Assembly: GCA_021740625.1 (NCBI GenBank)
Contig: JAIOZK010000001.1
Span: 124,001 to 188,000 of the forward strand
Origin: Bacteroidales bacterium
Lineage (GTDB): Bacteria > Bacteroidota > Bacteroidia > Bacteroidales > JAIOZK01
DNA length: 64,000 nucleotides
Reading direction: 5' to 3'
This document shows positions 17,281 through 26,600 of this stretch, piece by piece. Every line of letters begins with the position of its first letter. Position 1 is the first letter of the stretch. A program made the translations under genes and the position numbers. The notes beneath the pieces are model-generated. The model saw only the letters and a list, made by a program, of their open reading frames with translations, did not search any database and was not told the origin of the DNA.

Positions 17281-20200
17281 ATGCGTAAGCCAAAATACTG
17301 TAAAATGATTGAGATTTTCACCAAAAGGAATTTACCTGCTTTATTATTCTTCCTGCTACCAGCATTCTTTCTGACAAAACAATCTAATGCGCAATGCCCG
17401 GCTAATGCAGGTTTTAATTATTATGTACAAAGTTGTAATACTTATCAGTTTACTGATCTATCCACAAGCAGCAACCCCAATTATGTCATTGTTGCATGGT
17501 CGTGGGACTTCGGTGACGGAGGAACTTCAAACATTCAAAATCCTGTGCACACTTTTGCACCCGGAGCTACGTACAATGTTACACTTACCGTAACGGCCGA
17601 TTCAAGTGGTGTTAGCTGTACCGATGATATTACGCATCCGGTTACAGTAGATGATCCACCCGTAGTTTATTTCAGCTGGGACCCGGACCCAAGTTGTTTT
17701 GGTGAAGCAACCAGTTTTTTTGGTAACAGCAGTGCCAACGTTGTTTCCTGGAGCTGGGATTTTGGAGATGGTGGCGCATCCAGTATCCAAAATCCCATTC
17801 ACTTGTATACCAGTACAGGTACGTATACGGTTACTGTTGAAATAACAGATGCTAACGGATGTACAGCAACAGAATCCCATGATGTGGAAGTAGTAGACAT
17901 ACCAGGTGTTGACTTTAGTTTTGCACCCAACCCTAGCTGCGTGGATCAGCCAACCGATTTTACCGGTACTTCCACCGGGAACATCACTTCCTGGGACTGG
18001 GATTTCGGAGATGGTTACACTGCCAATGTCCAGAATCCAACCCACAGCTTTGAAAGTTCCGGTAACTACAACGTCTCTCTTACCGTAACCGACGTTTCAG
18101 CTTGCACCAACACGGTCAGTTATCCAGTTCAGGTTAATGCACTGCCCGATCCTGATTTTCAGCATTCAGCTCCCACTTGCCTGGGTGACACAACGCATTT
18201 CAACGACTTCAGTACAACTCCAAACGGGTATATCGACTCCTGGGAATGGGATTTTGGAGATGGTACAACCATTACCATCAATTACCCGGACGATCCCAAT
18301 GTTTCTCATCTTTACACCGACGATGGAGATTACCTGGTAAGTCTGACGGTAACTGATTCTGACGGATGCAGCAACTCCATCACAAAAACAGTTTCTGTGG
18401 TGCCAAACCCCGTTGCCAATTTTGCATACACAAACGCCTGTTACGGAGAACTTGTCGAATTCACAGATCAATCATCAGCCAACAATGGAAGCCAGATCGT
18501 AGACTGGTTCTGGAATTTCGATGATCCGGCTTCAGGGTCCAACAATACTTCAACATTACAAAACCCCACACACCTTTTTACAGATGCCGGGACTTATGAT
18601 GTTAGGCTGGTAATCCAGAATCAGGAAGGCTGCGCAGATACTATCATTGAAGCAGTAGATGTTAACACTCCGGCCGGAGTGGATTTCACTGCTGACAGAG
18701 ATACCGCCTGTTTGATGGAAATTATACAATTCAATGGGATTGGTACCGATATTGTTTCCTGGTACTGGGAATTCGGGGACGGTGGCACCGACATTGTCCA
18801 GAATCCGCAGTATGCCTACTTCCAGGCTGGAACCTACAATGTGACCCTAACTGTAACCGACATCAATGGTTGCACGAATTCAGTGACTCACCCTGTCAAT
18901 ATCAAGCAATTACCAAATTCACTTTTCGATGCTTCCTCTCCAGCCTGCATGAGCGACTCTGTTTATTTTACAGATTACAGCACTTCTCCATCGAGTTATA
19001 TTGTTACCTGGCACTGGTATTTTGGAGACGGTACCGAAGAGATCATCAATTTCCCTGATGATCCCAATGTTTCGCATCTTTACACAAGTGCTGCAACATT
19101 TCAACCAAGCCTGGTTGTTACAGATTTGTATGGATGTACCGATTCAAGCAGCATGGAATTGGAGATCGTACCTTCTCCCATTGCTGACTTTGACTACAGC
19201 GATGCCTGCTACAATGCACCCGTTCTTTTCGAGGACGAATCCCTGCCAAATGGTGGTGGTAATATCGTGAATTGGTACTGGGATTTTGGTGATCCCCTGA
19301 CTGGTGTTAATAATTTTTCCAACCTGCAGAACCCAACCCATATTTTTTCTGACTCGGGAACTTTTGTAGTATCACTGCAGGTAACAAATGCAACAGGTTG
19401 CCAGGATACCATATCCAAAGAGGTTTTTATCAATTCTTTACCCAATGTTGACTTTACAATCGAACCCGACTCAACCTGTGTCGGAAGCATTACGAATTTT
19501 TATGGAACAGGAACGAATATTGTTTCCTGGTACTGGGAATTTGGGGACGGCGGAACTGCTAACCTGCAAAACCCGCCGCATATTTATACCGAACCCGGAA
19601 CTTATGATGTTACCCTGACTGTTGTAGATATTAACGGATGTTCGAATTCGGTTACCCATACGGTATGGGTAAATGATCAGCCAACGCCGCTTTTCAGTGT
19701 CGAAAACCAATGTTTTACTGACTCTACGTATTTCTATGATGAATCTTTTGTCAACAACAGCATCATTACAGAATGGTTCTGGGATTTCGACGATCCTGCT
19801 TCGGGAGCAAATAATACCTCCACGCTTCAAAACCCCTCCCATTATTTCACGAATTTCGGTACTTATGATGTGAAACTGCTTGTAACGGATATAAACGGAT
19901 GTGCAGATTCTTTGATCCGGCAGATCAGTATTTTTGACAAACCGGTTGCGGATTATACCTTTGATATTATTTGCGAACCACATGGTACCGTATATTTTAC
20001 AGATGAATCAGAACCAGGACAGAATGGAAGTGTTATCAACTCCTGGTTCTGGGAGATCGATGAAGGATACTTCTCAACGGAACAAAATCCGCATTACACT
20101 TTTGCATATTCTGATACATGCTACCCGGTTACATTAACGGTGACAGATCTAAACCTCTGTTCCGCAACTTATGTGGATACAGTTTGTATCAATGAAGAAC

Positions 20201-22077
20201 TTTCGGTAGATTTTACTGCAAACGAAGTTTGTCTGGGTGAACCCACATTTTTCGATGCTTCCTACCTGCCTGCTTTGGATAGCGTCGTAAGCTGGAAATG
20301 GGAATTTGGGGACGGAAGCACACCGCAAACTTCAGCCTATGATACTATTTCATATACCTATAATGAGGCGGGCAATTACCAGGTGGTATTAACAGCCACA
20401 AGTATCAACGATTGCCAGGCAACGGCCTATCACACAATCACAGTGAATCCCCTGCCCCAGCCAGATTTTAGCGCAACGATTGCCAAATGCGACGAGCCCA
20501 CTAAATTTACAGACCTATCGCTGGGCGGTGGTGGCACTGAAATCATTTCATGGTCATGGAATTTCGGGGATACTGCATCCGGCAGCAACAACTTTTCGAC
20601 ACTGGAAAATCCATCACATATTTACGGACCTGAAGACAGCACCTATTATGTCACACTGAGTGTGACCAATCAAAATGGCTGCACTGATTCCATTACGCTG
20701 CCGGTTGACAAAAACCCTTGCGTTACCGCCGGATTTGATGTTAGCAGTGATCCGCTATGCAACGGACAGGAAATCTGTTTTACAGATACTTCCTTTATTT
20801 TTGAGGATGCCGGAGATATTACCGAATGGCAATGGAGTTTCGGTGACGGACAAACCTATACCTACGCTAATTATCAGCAAACAATTTGTCATCAATATGA
20901 TTCCGCAGGCCTCTATAACATTACGTTAATCATAACAGGCGATATTGATGGAACCATCATTATGGATACAACCCAACGCTCAATATATGTCAATCCAAGC
21001 CCTACAGCACAGTTCGTGAATTCGGCGGGCTGTGGAAATACTGAAATTCAGTTCACTGACGAATCTCTTGAGAACGGACTGGAGATTACACAATGGCACT
21101 GGGACTTCGGATACCCGATGATGGATGATGACACCTCCACACTGCAAAATCCAGTCTTTATTTACGGACAATCCGGGACGTATGATGTGGAATTTATTGT
21201 GACCAATGCAGCGGGTTGCATGGACACTTCTGTAAAAACACTTAATGTTTTTCCAAGGCCTGCTGCCGGATTTGAATATGAAGCTCCCTGTATTGATAAT
21301 CCAACCTTCTTTTACGATATTTCCGACACTGCTTCCTCGCAAATAATTCAGTGGGCCTGGAACTTCGGGGACAGTCTCAGCATGAACGATACAAGCAATT
21401 TGCAGAATCCTTCATACTATTTTGATCAAACCGGTTCTTACGATGTAAAGCTGGTCATTACAGATCAGAATTTATGTACAGATACACTCAATGAAACAAT
21501 TCAGATTTATGATCGTCCGATAAGCTCATTTGTGTTCGAAGAAAACTACCAGGGTGTCCAGGGTCAGGTTTTCTTTGAAAACTTGTCTATTGGTGCCAAT
21601 TCTTACTTCTGGAATTTCGACAACGGAGATTCATCCTATCTAGAAGAACCCACAACCAACTACGATGAAGACGGTACTTATAATATAATGCTGGTTGCTT
21701 ATAATTCAAGAAATTGTGCTGATACATCCTATTTTGAATATGATGTATTTCTGAAAGGGCTCTATATACCAAATGCATTTGCACCACTCAGTCCAAATCC
21801 TGATGTAAGGCTGTTTAAGCCCAAAGGCTATAATCTAAAAGAATTCAGGATTGAGGTATTTTCACGCTGGGGCGAACTGGTATGGAGCTCCACCGAACTC
21901 GACAATGAAGGAAGACCTGTTGAGAGCTGGGATGGCAGATACGATGGAGATCTTCTTCCCCAGGGAGCATATATCTGGAAAGTAAAGGCTGTCTTCAGGG
22001 ATAATACCATATGGGAAGGAAGCGATATTGGCGACGGCAACACCAAAACCTATGGCAGCGTAAGCCTGGTGCATTAA
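17281..22077 (+). CDS. Giant PKD-repeat surface protein with type B type IX sorting domain
   Basis: This 1598-residue protein has a signal peptide ending at SNAQ (residue ~38). I count 17 PKD-type repeats of about 80-100 residues, each marked by a W-x-W-x-F-G-D-G or related core and by QNPTHxF-like strands. The C-terminal ~100 residues (from IPNAFAP, with EVFSRWGELVW, SWDG and GAYIWKV) are a gliding-motility-associated type B C-terminal domain. In Flavobacterium, type B cargo such as SprB needs a PorP/SprF-type partner for export; one lies 1.2 kb downstream on the other strand. An adhesin or motility-type surface role is likely. An alternative start at the ninth codon (Met) would shorten the signal peptide. 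Several repeat cores deviate (FDDPASG, IDEGYFS). Confidence 0.9.
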   Translation: MRKPKYCKMIEIFTKRNLPALLFFLLPAFFLTKQSNAQCPANAGFNYYVQSCNTYQFTDLSTSSNPNYVIVAWSWDFGDGGTSNIQNPVHTFAPGATYNVTLTVTADSSGVSCTDDITHPVTVDDPPVVYFSWDPDPSCFGEATSFFGNSSANVVSWSWDFGDGGASSIQNPIHLYTSTGTYTVTVEITDANGCTATESHDVEVVDIPGVDFSFAPNPSCVDQPTDFTGTSTGNITSWDWDFGDGYTANVQNPTHSFESSGNYNVSLTVTDVSACTNTVSYPVQVNALPDPDFQHSAPTCLGDTTHFNDFSTTPNGYIDSWEWDFGDGTTITINYPDDPNVSHLYTDDGDYLVSLTVTDSDGCSNSITKTVSVVPNPVANFAYTNACYGELVEFTDQSSANNGSQIVDWFWNFDDPASGSNNTSTLQNPTHLFTDAGTYDVRLVIQNQEGCADTIIEAVDVNTPAGVDFTADRDTACLMEIIQFNGIGTDIVSWYWEFGDGGTDIVQNPQYAYFQAGTYNVTLTVTDINGCTNSVTHPVNIKQLPNSLFDASSPACMSDSVYFTDYSTSPSSYIVTWHWYFGDGTEEIINFPDDPNVSHLYTSAATFQPSLVVTDLYGCTDSSSMELEIVPSPIADFDYSDACYNAPVLFEDESLPNGGGNIVNWYWDFGDPLTGVNNFSNLQNPTHIFSDSGTFVVSLQVTNATGCQDTISKEVFINSLPNVDFTIEPDSTCVGSITNFYGTGTNIVSWYWEFGDGGTANLQNPPHIYTEPGTYDVTLTVVDINGCSNSVTHTVWVNDQPTPLFSVENQCFTDSTYFYDESFVNNSIITEWFWDFDDPASGANNTSTLQNPSHYFTNFGTYDVKLLVTDINGCADSLIRQISIFDKPVADYTFDIICEPHGTVYFTDESEPGQNGSVINSWFWEIDEGYFSTEQNPHYTFAYSDTCYPVTLTVTDLNLCSATYVDTVCINEELSVDFTANEVCLGEPTFFDASYLPALDSVVSWKWEFGDGSTPQTSAYDTISYTYNEAGNYQVVLTATSINDCQATAYHTITVNPLPQPDFSATIAKCDEPTKFTDLSLGGGGTEIISWSWNFGDTASGSNNFSTLENPSHIYGPEDSTYYVTLSVTNQNGCTDSITLPVDKNPCVTAGFDVSSDPLCNGQEICFTDTSFIFEDAGDITEWQWSFGDGQTYTYANYQQTICHQYDSAGLYNITLIITGDIDGTIIMDTTQRSIYVNPSPTAQFVNSAGCGNTEIQFTDESLENGLEITQWHWDFGYPMMDDDTSTLQNPVFIYGQSGTYDVEFIVTNAAGCMDTSVKTLNVFPRPAAGFEYEAPCIDNPTFFYDISDTASSQIIQWAWNFGDSLSMNDTSNLQNPSYYFDQTGSYDVKLVITDQNLCTDTLNETIQIYDRPISSFVFEENYQGVQGQVFFENLSIGANSYFWNFDNGDSSYLEEPTTNYDEDGTYNIMLVAYNSRNCADTSYFEYDVFLKGLYIPNAFAPLSPNPDVRLFKPKGYNLKEFRIEVFSRWGELVWSSTELDNEGRPVESWDGRYDGDLLPQGAYIWKVKAVFRDNTIWEGSDIGDGNTKTYGSVSLVH

Positions 22078-22143
22078 TCTTTTTATAAAAGACTTCATTG
22101 TTTATATAGGAAGTATTTATCCTGTTGTCATTATTTTTATGGT

Positions 22144-23301
22144 ATGAAACTAATGCTGACCATACTCACCGGATTGATCTTTTTTATATCTGGTATTGCC
22201 CAGTCCACTGATCATGAATACGATCAGGAAGATATCCTGCTTAAGGTGATTTACTCCTTGCAATCTGATGGAAGTGGGTTTTATGAAAAGGGGGTGTTCC
22301 CTTCCCAAAGACTACACCCGGTACTTAACAAGAAGTATGAAGACAACAATATTTTTTTTACCGGACTCATTGTATTAATCCTGCAGGATGCAAAACCCTA
22401 CCTTAGCCAGAAAAGCCGGGAAATAATCGATAGCATCACGCAAAGAGCAACCCGGAATTACCAGGAATACAAAAACAAGAAAGGGTATCCCATTTACAAT
22501 TTTTGGCGCACCAGTCCATCCATGCATTTCCCAAATGACGTGGTTTTATCAAAACTCAAAAAATTCAAATTGCCCGAAGATTTTGATGATACGAGCATTA
22601 TTTACATGACCGATGAACATGAAGACGAATTGTCTGCTTGGCTGAAGTCAGAAATGAAGAATCATACAAACATGCACCGTCATCAAATTCAAAATACCTT
22701 TGAACAGTATCAGGAAATTCCGGCTTATTCTACATGGTTTGGATTGAACATGCCAATCGACTTCGATATTTGTGTGCATGCAAATACCATGAGTATGGTC
22801 TATGATTACAATTTTGAACTGAACAAATATGATTCAGCAAGCATGTTCCTGATCAGGAATATGATTCTGAAAAATTATCACCTGACAGATCCTGCATACA
22901 TTTCCCCACATTATCAAAAAGCATCCACTATATTATATCATGTTGCCAGACTCATATCCTATTCAGATGATGATTATTTCGATCCGGTAAAACCCAGGAT
23001 CATAGGAGATTTGCAATTACTACTCAGGGATTCGGAGAGCTTTATGGAGAGCATCATCCTGAGTTCCGCCCTGATGAAGCTTGGTGTTTGCCCGGAAACA
23101 AAAATAGAGTCTTCATTATTGGAATCCGACATAGGTTCCTACCATTTCTTTGTTGCCAATATGGCCTCAACCCTTGGCAATCCCTGGAAAAAATGGCTGG
23201 GGTATACTGATATTTTCGACTTTCCCTATGAATGCGAAGCATACGATTATGCTCTGATCCTTGAAAACATCATTCTTTACAAGCAAATGAATTGCGAATA
23301 G
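22144..23301 (+). CDS. Exported protein of unknown function (385 aa)
   Basis: It has a clear N-terminal signal peptide (MKLMLTILTGLIFFISGIAQ). The rest is largely helical and includes FWRTSPSMHFPNDVV followed by LPEDFDDTSIIYM and, later, NMPIDFDICVHANTMSMVYD. The DDTS-containing segment and the regular helices suggest an alpha/alpha-toroid fold as in terpene cyclases or six-hairpin enzymes, but this is a guess. It starts 66 bases after the PKD protein on the same strand and converges with the PorP/SprF gene, so it may belong to the same surface assembly. No family was identified with confidence. Confidence 0.8.
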   Translation: MKLMLTILTGLIFFISGIAQSTDHEYDQEDILLKVIYSLQSDGSGFYEKGVFPSQRLHPVLNKKYEDNNIFFTGLIVLILQDAKPYLSQKSREIIDSITQRATRNYQEYKNKKGYPIYNFWRTSPSMHFPNDVVLSKLKKFKLPEDFDDTSIIYMTDEHEDELSAWLKSEMKNHTNMHRHQIQNTFEQYQEIPAYSTWFGLNMPIDFDICVHANTMSMVYDYNFELNKYDSASMFLIRNMILKNYHLTDPAYISPHYQKASTILYHVARLISYSDDDYFDPVKPRIIGDLQLLLRDSESFMESIILSSALMKLGVCPETKIESSLLESDIGSYHFFVANMASTLGNPWKKWLGYTDIFDFPYECEAYDYALILENIILYKQMNCE

Positions 23302-23306
23302 ATTTG

Positions 23307-24377
23307 CTAAAATGGCGAACATTCCAGTGTTTCCTCAATGATCTCTCTGCCACGGAAACTGCTCCCCCCTTCATTGATCAGCCTCAGTTTGTCAAATTCA
23401 AAGATCATGCTAACCTCGTGTGTTGGTCCGGCAAATGAAAAAGCTGAATTCACTTGCATATCATAGCTGTACATGATCTTCATCCGGGAATTTCTTCCCA
23501 TGGGGATCATCAGGCCGGCCATTCCTGACACATCTGAGTAACTATCATACTCCAGGCTTTCATTCTTATACCACAAACCAAAATACATATTCCTGATATA
23601 CATATTGATACCAACCGAATAAAGCGTCATGTTGGCCTGTTGCATATAAACAACCCCGGGATTCAGCTTAAAGCTGACTTTCCTTTTAAAATACCCTTTA
23701 TAATCACCAATATCAAATATGATATCACCGTGTCCGACATATCTTCTGGCCAGAGGCGCACTTTCCTCGAAAAAGGACTGGTTGGGTTCCGTAAGATGGT
23801 AACCTGACGCGCCAAAAGTAGCCGTTGTATTATCACCATGGACCTGGAACAGAATTCCAAAACCAAAGTCGGGATACGACAGGGCGTTATCAGAAGGAGG
23901 GATAAATGTTGAAGGGTTTACATTGCCCTGTATATCATCCAACTGACCTGAGAAGATCATCTTTTCCCAGTTCACCTCCTTTCTTACATACGAAAGCAAT
24001 GGTGCTGCCTGCATAACAAAATTGCTTGCAAGCGGGATCCTGACAGATGGCGCCAATCCTACGGACAGGCTTTTCAGATAGCCAATCCCTCTTCTGTCCT
24101 GGTTGATGATAAAACCAAGACCACCCGAACCCGGTATATTTCTGTCTGCAATATCAACAGAAAAATTATAATTATGGAAATCTCCTGGAATGTTCACCCA
24201 TTGCCTCTTATAATGGAGCCTGGCCTTCAACCCCAGGTTCAATCCCGAAAAAGCAGGATTATAATATAGGGGATTGTTGTAAAACTGCGAAAAATGCGCA
24301 TCCTGGGCCGATATTTTTACAGGAGCTATAATGCTCAGTGCGAGGCAAACGAGTGTAAATTTAATCAGTGTTTTCAA
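23307..24377 (-). CDS. PorP/SprF family type IX secretion system membrane protein
   Basis: This 356-residue protein has a signal peptide (ending ISAQ) followed by DAHFSQFYNNPLYYNPAFSGL, the family hallmark, and outer-membrane beta-barrel-like strands to the C-terminus. PorP/SprF proteins are thought to hold or anchor type B cargo at the cell surface. The nearby 17-PKD protein carries a type B sorting domain, so the two are plausible partners despite opposite orientation. Several PorP-like paralogues usually exist per genome, so the pairing is not certain. Confidence 0.9.
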   Translation of the reverse strand: MKTLIKFTLVCLALSIIAPVKISAQDAHFSQFYNNPLYYNPAFSGLNLGLKARLHYKRQWVNIPGDFHNYNFSVDIADRNIPGSGGLGFIINQDRRGIGYLKSLSVGLAPSVRIPLASNFVMQAAPLLSYVRKEVNWEKMIFSGQLDDIQGNVNPSTFIPPSDNALSYPDFGFGILFQVHGDNTTATFGASGYHLTEPNQSFFEESAPLARRYVGHGDIIFDIGDYKGYFKRKVSFKLNPGVVYMQQANMTLYSVGINMYIRNMYFGLWYKNESLEYDSYSDVSGMAGLMIPMGRNSRMKIMYSYDMQVNSAFSFAGPTHEVSMIFEFDKLRLINEGGSSFRGREIIEETLECSPF

Positions 24378-24458
24378 AGCAAAAAGTATTTAACAAAACA
24401 AACCAAACCCGAAACTTGATACGTGATCAAGGTCAAATTGTTTCAACAAAACCATTCC

Positions 24459-24536
24459 TGGTGGGATATAGTGGATTCGAACCACTGACCCCCGCCCTGT
24501 CAAGGCGATGCTCTAAACCAACTGAGCTAATATCCC
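24459..24536 (-). tRNA. tRNA-Val (anticodon GAC)
   Basis: The cloverleaf reads on the minus strand with acceptor arms GGGATAT and ATATCCC, D arm GCTC/GAGC, anticodon loop TTGACAG (anticodon GAC) and T loop TTCGAAT. The 3' CCA is encoded (complement of 24459-24461). It stands alone between porP and rpsU. Confidence 0.9.
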
Positions 24537-24645
24537 GTATCACGGACAAATGTAGAAAAACAATTGTTTAGTTACAAGATTTTTATTTCGAAATCAAGAA
24601 TTTAAAAAGATTCCAGTTTAATTTATCCATATTGAATAATTTTTA

Positions 24646-24653
24646 TAATTTTG
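24646..24653 (+). promoter_or_regulatory. Bacteroidota-type -7 box for rpsU
   Basis: TAATTTTG fits the TAnnTTTG consensus. A weak TTTA stands 20 bases upstream in place of TTTG. The rpsU start lies 40 bases downstream. Confidence 0.4.
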
Positions 24654-24693
24654 CACCCACTTTTAACTAAAAAATAAAGGAAGGTATTAAAAG

Positions 24694-24891
24694 ATGATTA
24701 TTATCCCTGTTAAAGAAGGTGAAAACATCGACAAAGCTTTAAAAAAGTACAAGCGTAAATTTGAAAAAACTGGCGTTGTAAAAGAACTCAGAGAGCGGCA
24801 AAAATATACCAAGCCCTCTGTTGCAAGGCGTCAAACCAAGATGAAAGCCATCTATATTGAACAGTTGAAAAACGAAGCTGAAAATCAATAG
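24694..24891 (+). CDS. rpsU: 30S ribosomal protein S21
   Basis: This 65-residue basic protein matches S21 along its length (IIIPVKEGENIDKALKKYKR, FEKTGVVKELRERQ, KPSVARR). It belongs to the small ribosomal subunit. It is followed by xerC and hpf, a common Bacteroidota arrangement. Confidence 0.97.
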   Translation: MIIIPVKEGENIDKALKKYKRKFEKTGVVKELRERQKYTKPSVARRQTKMKAIYIEQLKNEAENQ

Positions 24892-24928
24892 GGTTTTCAC
24901 TTTTTAAGGTTTAGGGAGAGGGAGAAAT

Positions 24929-24959
24929 TTTGATCAATGCGAATTATTTCGTATATTTG
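24929..24959 (+). promoter_or_regulatory. Bacteroidota promoter for the xerC-hpf pair
   Basis: TTTG at 24929-24932, a 19-base spacer and TATATTTG at 24952-24959 match the consensus TTTG-N19/20-TAnnTTTG. The xerC start lies 32 bases downstream. Confidence 0.6.
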
Positions 24960-24991
24960 ATCAAAAGGTTCTTCCTCTTTTTTTATGGCAT

Positions 24992-25891
24992 ATGACGGAA
25001 AGGTTTATCAATTATATACGGTACGAAAAAAGGTTTTCCCAACATACAATTCTGGCTTATTCAAACGACATCCGGCAATTCACTTCCTACCTGAGGGATG
25101 CTTTTGAGCTGCGAAAACCAGAAGACGTGAAGCCCGAAATGATCAGGTCCTGGATTATTCACCTTATAGAAAGCAAGATCAGCAATCGCAGCATCAACAG
25201 AAAAATCTCCACCCTGAAAACATTCTACAAATTCCTGCAACAGGAAGACAGGATTGAGCAAAGCCCCTTTCTTACGATCATTTCACCAAAAAATGCAACA
25301 GAATTACCACAATTTCTTGAGCAGGATTCTATGACAAAACTTTTCTCTGATGATCATTTCAGTAATGATTTCAACGGACTAAGAGACAAAACGGTACTGG
25401 AAGTATTATACGGAACAGGAATACGACTGAGCGAGCTGGTAAATCTAAAAGAAGATGATATCGATTTTTACGGAAAAACACTTAAAGTTCTGGGAAAAAG
25501 AAATAAAGAAAGGCAAATTCCGTTAACAAAAAGACTAGAAGGCCAACTGAAATCATACCTTACTATGAAGGAGCAGGTATTTGCGGATACAGAAAAGAAC
25601 AATCATTTATTTGTAACAAGCAAGAACCGGCAGGTATATCCCAGGCTCATTTACCGCATTGTGAACCGCCATCTTTCTATGGCTTCTACCCTCACCAAAA
25701 AAAGCCCGCATATATTAAGGCATTCATTTGCCACCCATATGCTAAACAATGGCGCAGATTTGAACGCCATCAAGGAAATCCTCGGACATGCGAACCTATC
25801 TGCCACGCAGGTATATACGCACAGTTCGATTGGTCAACTAAAATCAATTCACAAAAATTCCCATCCCAGGGAAAAAATAAAGGAGGTATAA
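24992..25891 (+). CDS. xerC: Tyrosine recombinase XerC/XerD
   Basis: This 299-residue protein has an N-terminal SAM-like core-binding domain and a C-terminal catalytic domain. The active-site set is complete: Arg in GTGIRLSEL, Lys near LGKRNKER, His-x-x-Arg in HILRHSFATHML, His in LGHANLSA and Tyr in TQVYTHSS. The family resolves chromosome dimers at dif with FtsK. The ribosomal and hpf neighbours argue for the housekeeping enzyme rather than a mobile-element integrase. Whether it is XerC or XerD cannot be settled here. Confidence 0.92.
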   Translation: MTERFINYIRYEKRFSQHTILAYSNDIRQFTSYLRDAFELRKPEDVKPEMIRSWIIHLIESKISNRSINRKISTLKTFYKFLQQEDRIEQSPFLTIISPKNATELPQFLEQDSMTKLFSDDHFSNDFNGLRDKTVLEVLYGTGIRLSELVNLKEDDIDFYGKTLKVLGKRNKERQIPLTKRLEGQLKSYLTMKEQVFADTEKNNHLFVTSKNRQVYPRLIYRIVNRHLSMASTLTKKSPHILRHSFATHMLNNGADLNAIKEILGHANLSATQVYTHSSIGQLKSIHKNSHPREKIKEV

Positions 25892-25893
25892 TT

Positions 25894-26202
25894 ATGAATG
25901 TAAACATTAGTTCTGTACACTTTAAAGCAGATAAAAAACTGCTTTCATTCATTCAGAATAAGATTGACAAACTGTCCAATTATTACGACGGTGTATTGGG
26001 AGGAGATGTAAAACTGAAGTTGGAAAATGGATCCAATCCCGAAAACAAAATAACAGAGATCAAAATACTCATAAAAGGCGAAGATCTTTTTGCCAAAAAG
26101 CAATCCAAATCATTTGAAGAAGCAACCGATCAAGCTGTAGAAGCCTTGCGCAGGCAGTTACGAAAGTACAAGGGTAAGATTGTCGAAAAAAATCGGAAAT
26201 AA
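25894..26202 (+). CDS. hpf: Ribosome hibernation promoting factor, short form
   Basis: This 102-residue protein has the HPF/YfiA beta-alpha fold (VHFKADKKLLSFIQNKIDKL, EEATDQAVEALRRQLRKYK). It binds the 30S decoding centre and inactivates ribosomes in stationary phase. It starts two bases after xerC. An AGGAGG lies just upstream of the ATG, a rare Shine-Dalgarno-like sequence in this window. Confidence 0.93.
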   Translation: MNVNISSVHFKADKKLLSFIQNKIDKLSNYYDGVLGGDVKLKLENGSNPENKITEIKILIKGEDLFAKKQSKSFEEATDQAVEALRRQLRKYKGKIVEKNRK

Positions 26203-26224
26203 ATTGAAAAAGCCCTGTTTTTTC

Positions 26225-26256
26225 TTTGCGTATTAATTTTATAATTTATATTTTTG
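26225..26256 (+). promoter_or_regulatory. Promoter of the tRNA-tuf operon
   Basis: TTTG (26225-26228), a 20-base spacer and TATTTTTG (26249-26256) match the Bacteroidota consensus exactly. Transcription should begin near 26263, inside the hairpin that terminates the upstream hpf transcript. Confidence 0.65.
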
Positions 26257-26286
26257 CAGACCTTTTCAGACAAAGGTCTGTTTTTT
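26257..26286 (+). terminator. Intrinsic terminator after hpf
   Basis: CAGACCTTT (26257-26265) and AAAGGTCTG (26272-26280) enclose a 6-base loop and are followed by six Ts. Confidence 0.85.
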
Positions 26287-26317
26287 GTTTATTGAAGCAG
26301 GTTTCAAGGCAAATGAT

Positions 26318-26391
26318 GCCTATGTAGCTCAGTTGGTCAGAGCAGCTGATTTGTAATCAGCCGGTCGGCGGTTCGAATCCGTCCATAGGCT
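26318..26391 (+). tRNA. tRNA-Thr (anticodon TGT)
   Basis: The acceptor arms GCCTATG and CATAGGC pair, the anticodon loop is TTTGTAA, and the T loop is TTCGAAT. CCA is not encoded. It is first in the tRNA-tuf operon. Confidence 0.95.
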
Positions 26392-26417
26392 CACGTTCTT
26401 AACAGATTTGAAAACAC

Positions 26418-26499
26418 GGGGAGATACCGAAGCGGTCAAACGGGGCAGACTGTAAATCTGTTGTCTTAGACTTCGGAGGTTCGAATCCTCCTCTCCCCA
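26418..26499 (+). tRNA. tRNA-Tyr (anticodon GTA)
   Basis: The acceptor arms GGGGAGA and TCTCCCC pair, the anticodon loop is CTGTAAA, and the long variable arm is typical of class II tRNA-Tyr. Confidence 0.95.
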
Positions 26500-26600
26500 C
26501 CGCGTCAACCGTAGCTTTGGCAAAGATTGGCCATGCCAGCCGTAGCTATAGCGAAGGCCGGCCACGTCAACCGTTGTTTCAGCGAAGGTTGAGCTCGTCA
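26500..26600. repeat. Three degenerate ~31-bp tandem hairpin units
   Basis: Units beginning near 26504, 26535 and 26566 share the pattern (GTCAACC or CCAGCC)GTWGY...GCGAAGGYYG. Most units have ends that can pair (CAACC with GGTTG). They lie inside the tRNA operon between tRNA-Tyr and tRNA-Gly. A further inverted pair, GTCATTC and GAATGAC, lies at about 26654-26681. Confidence 0.5.

Noticed and set aside
17602-19983. Several open frames opposite or out of frame with the PKD gene
   Set aside because: They repeat with the PKD units, as expected of frame shadows.
24992-25891. Reading the tyrosine recombinase as a mobile-element integrase
   Set aside because: The setting (rpsU, hpf, tRNA-tuf operon) and lack of att repeats or cargo favour the housekeeping Xer protein.
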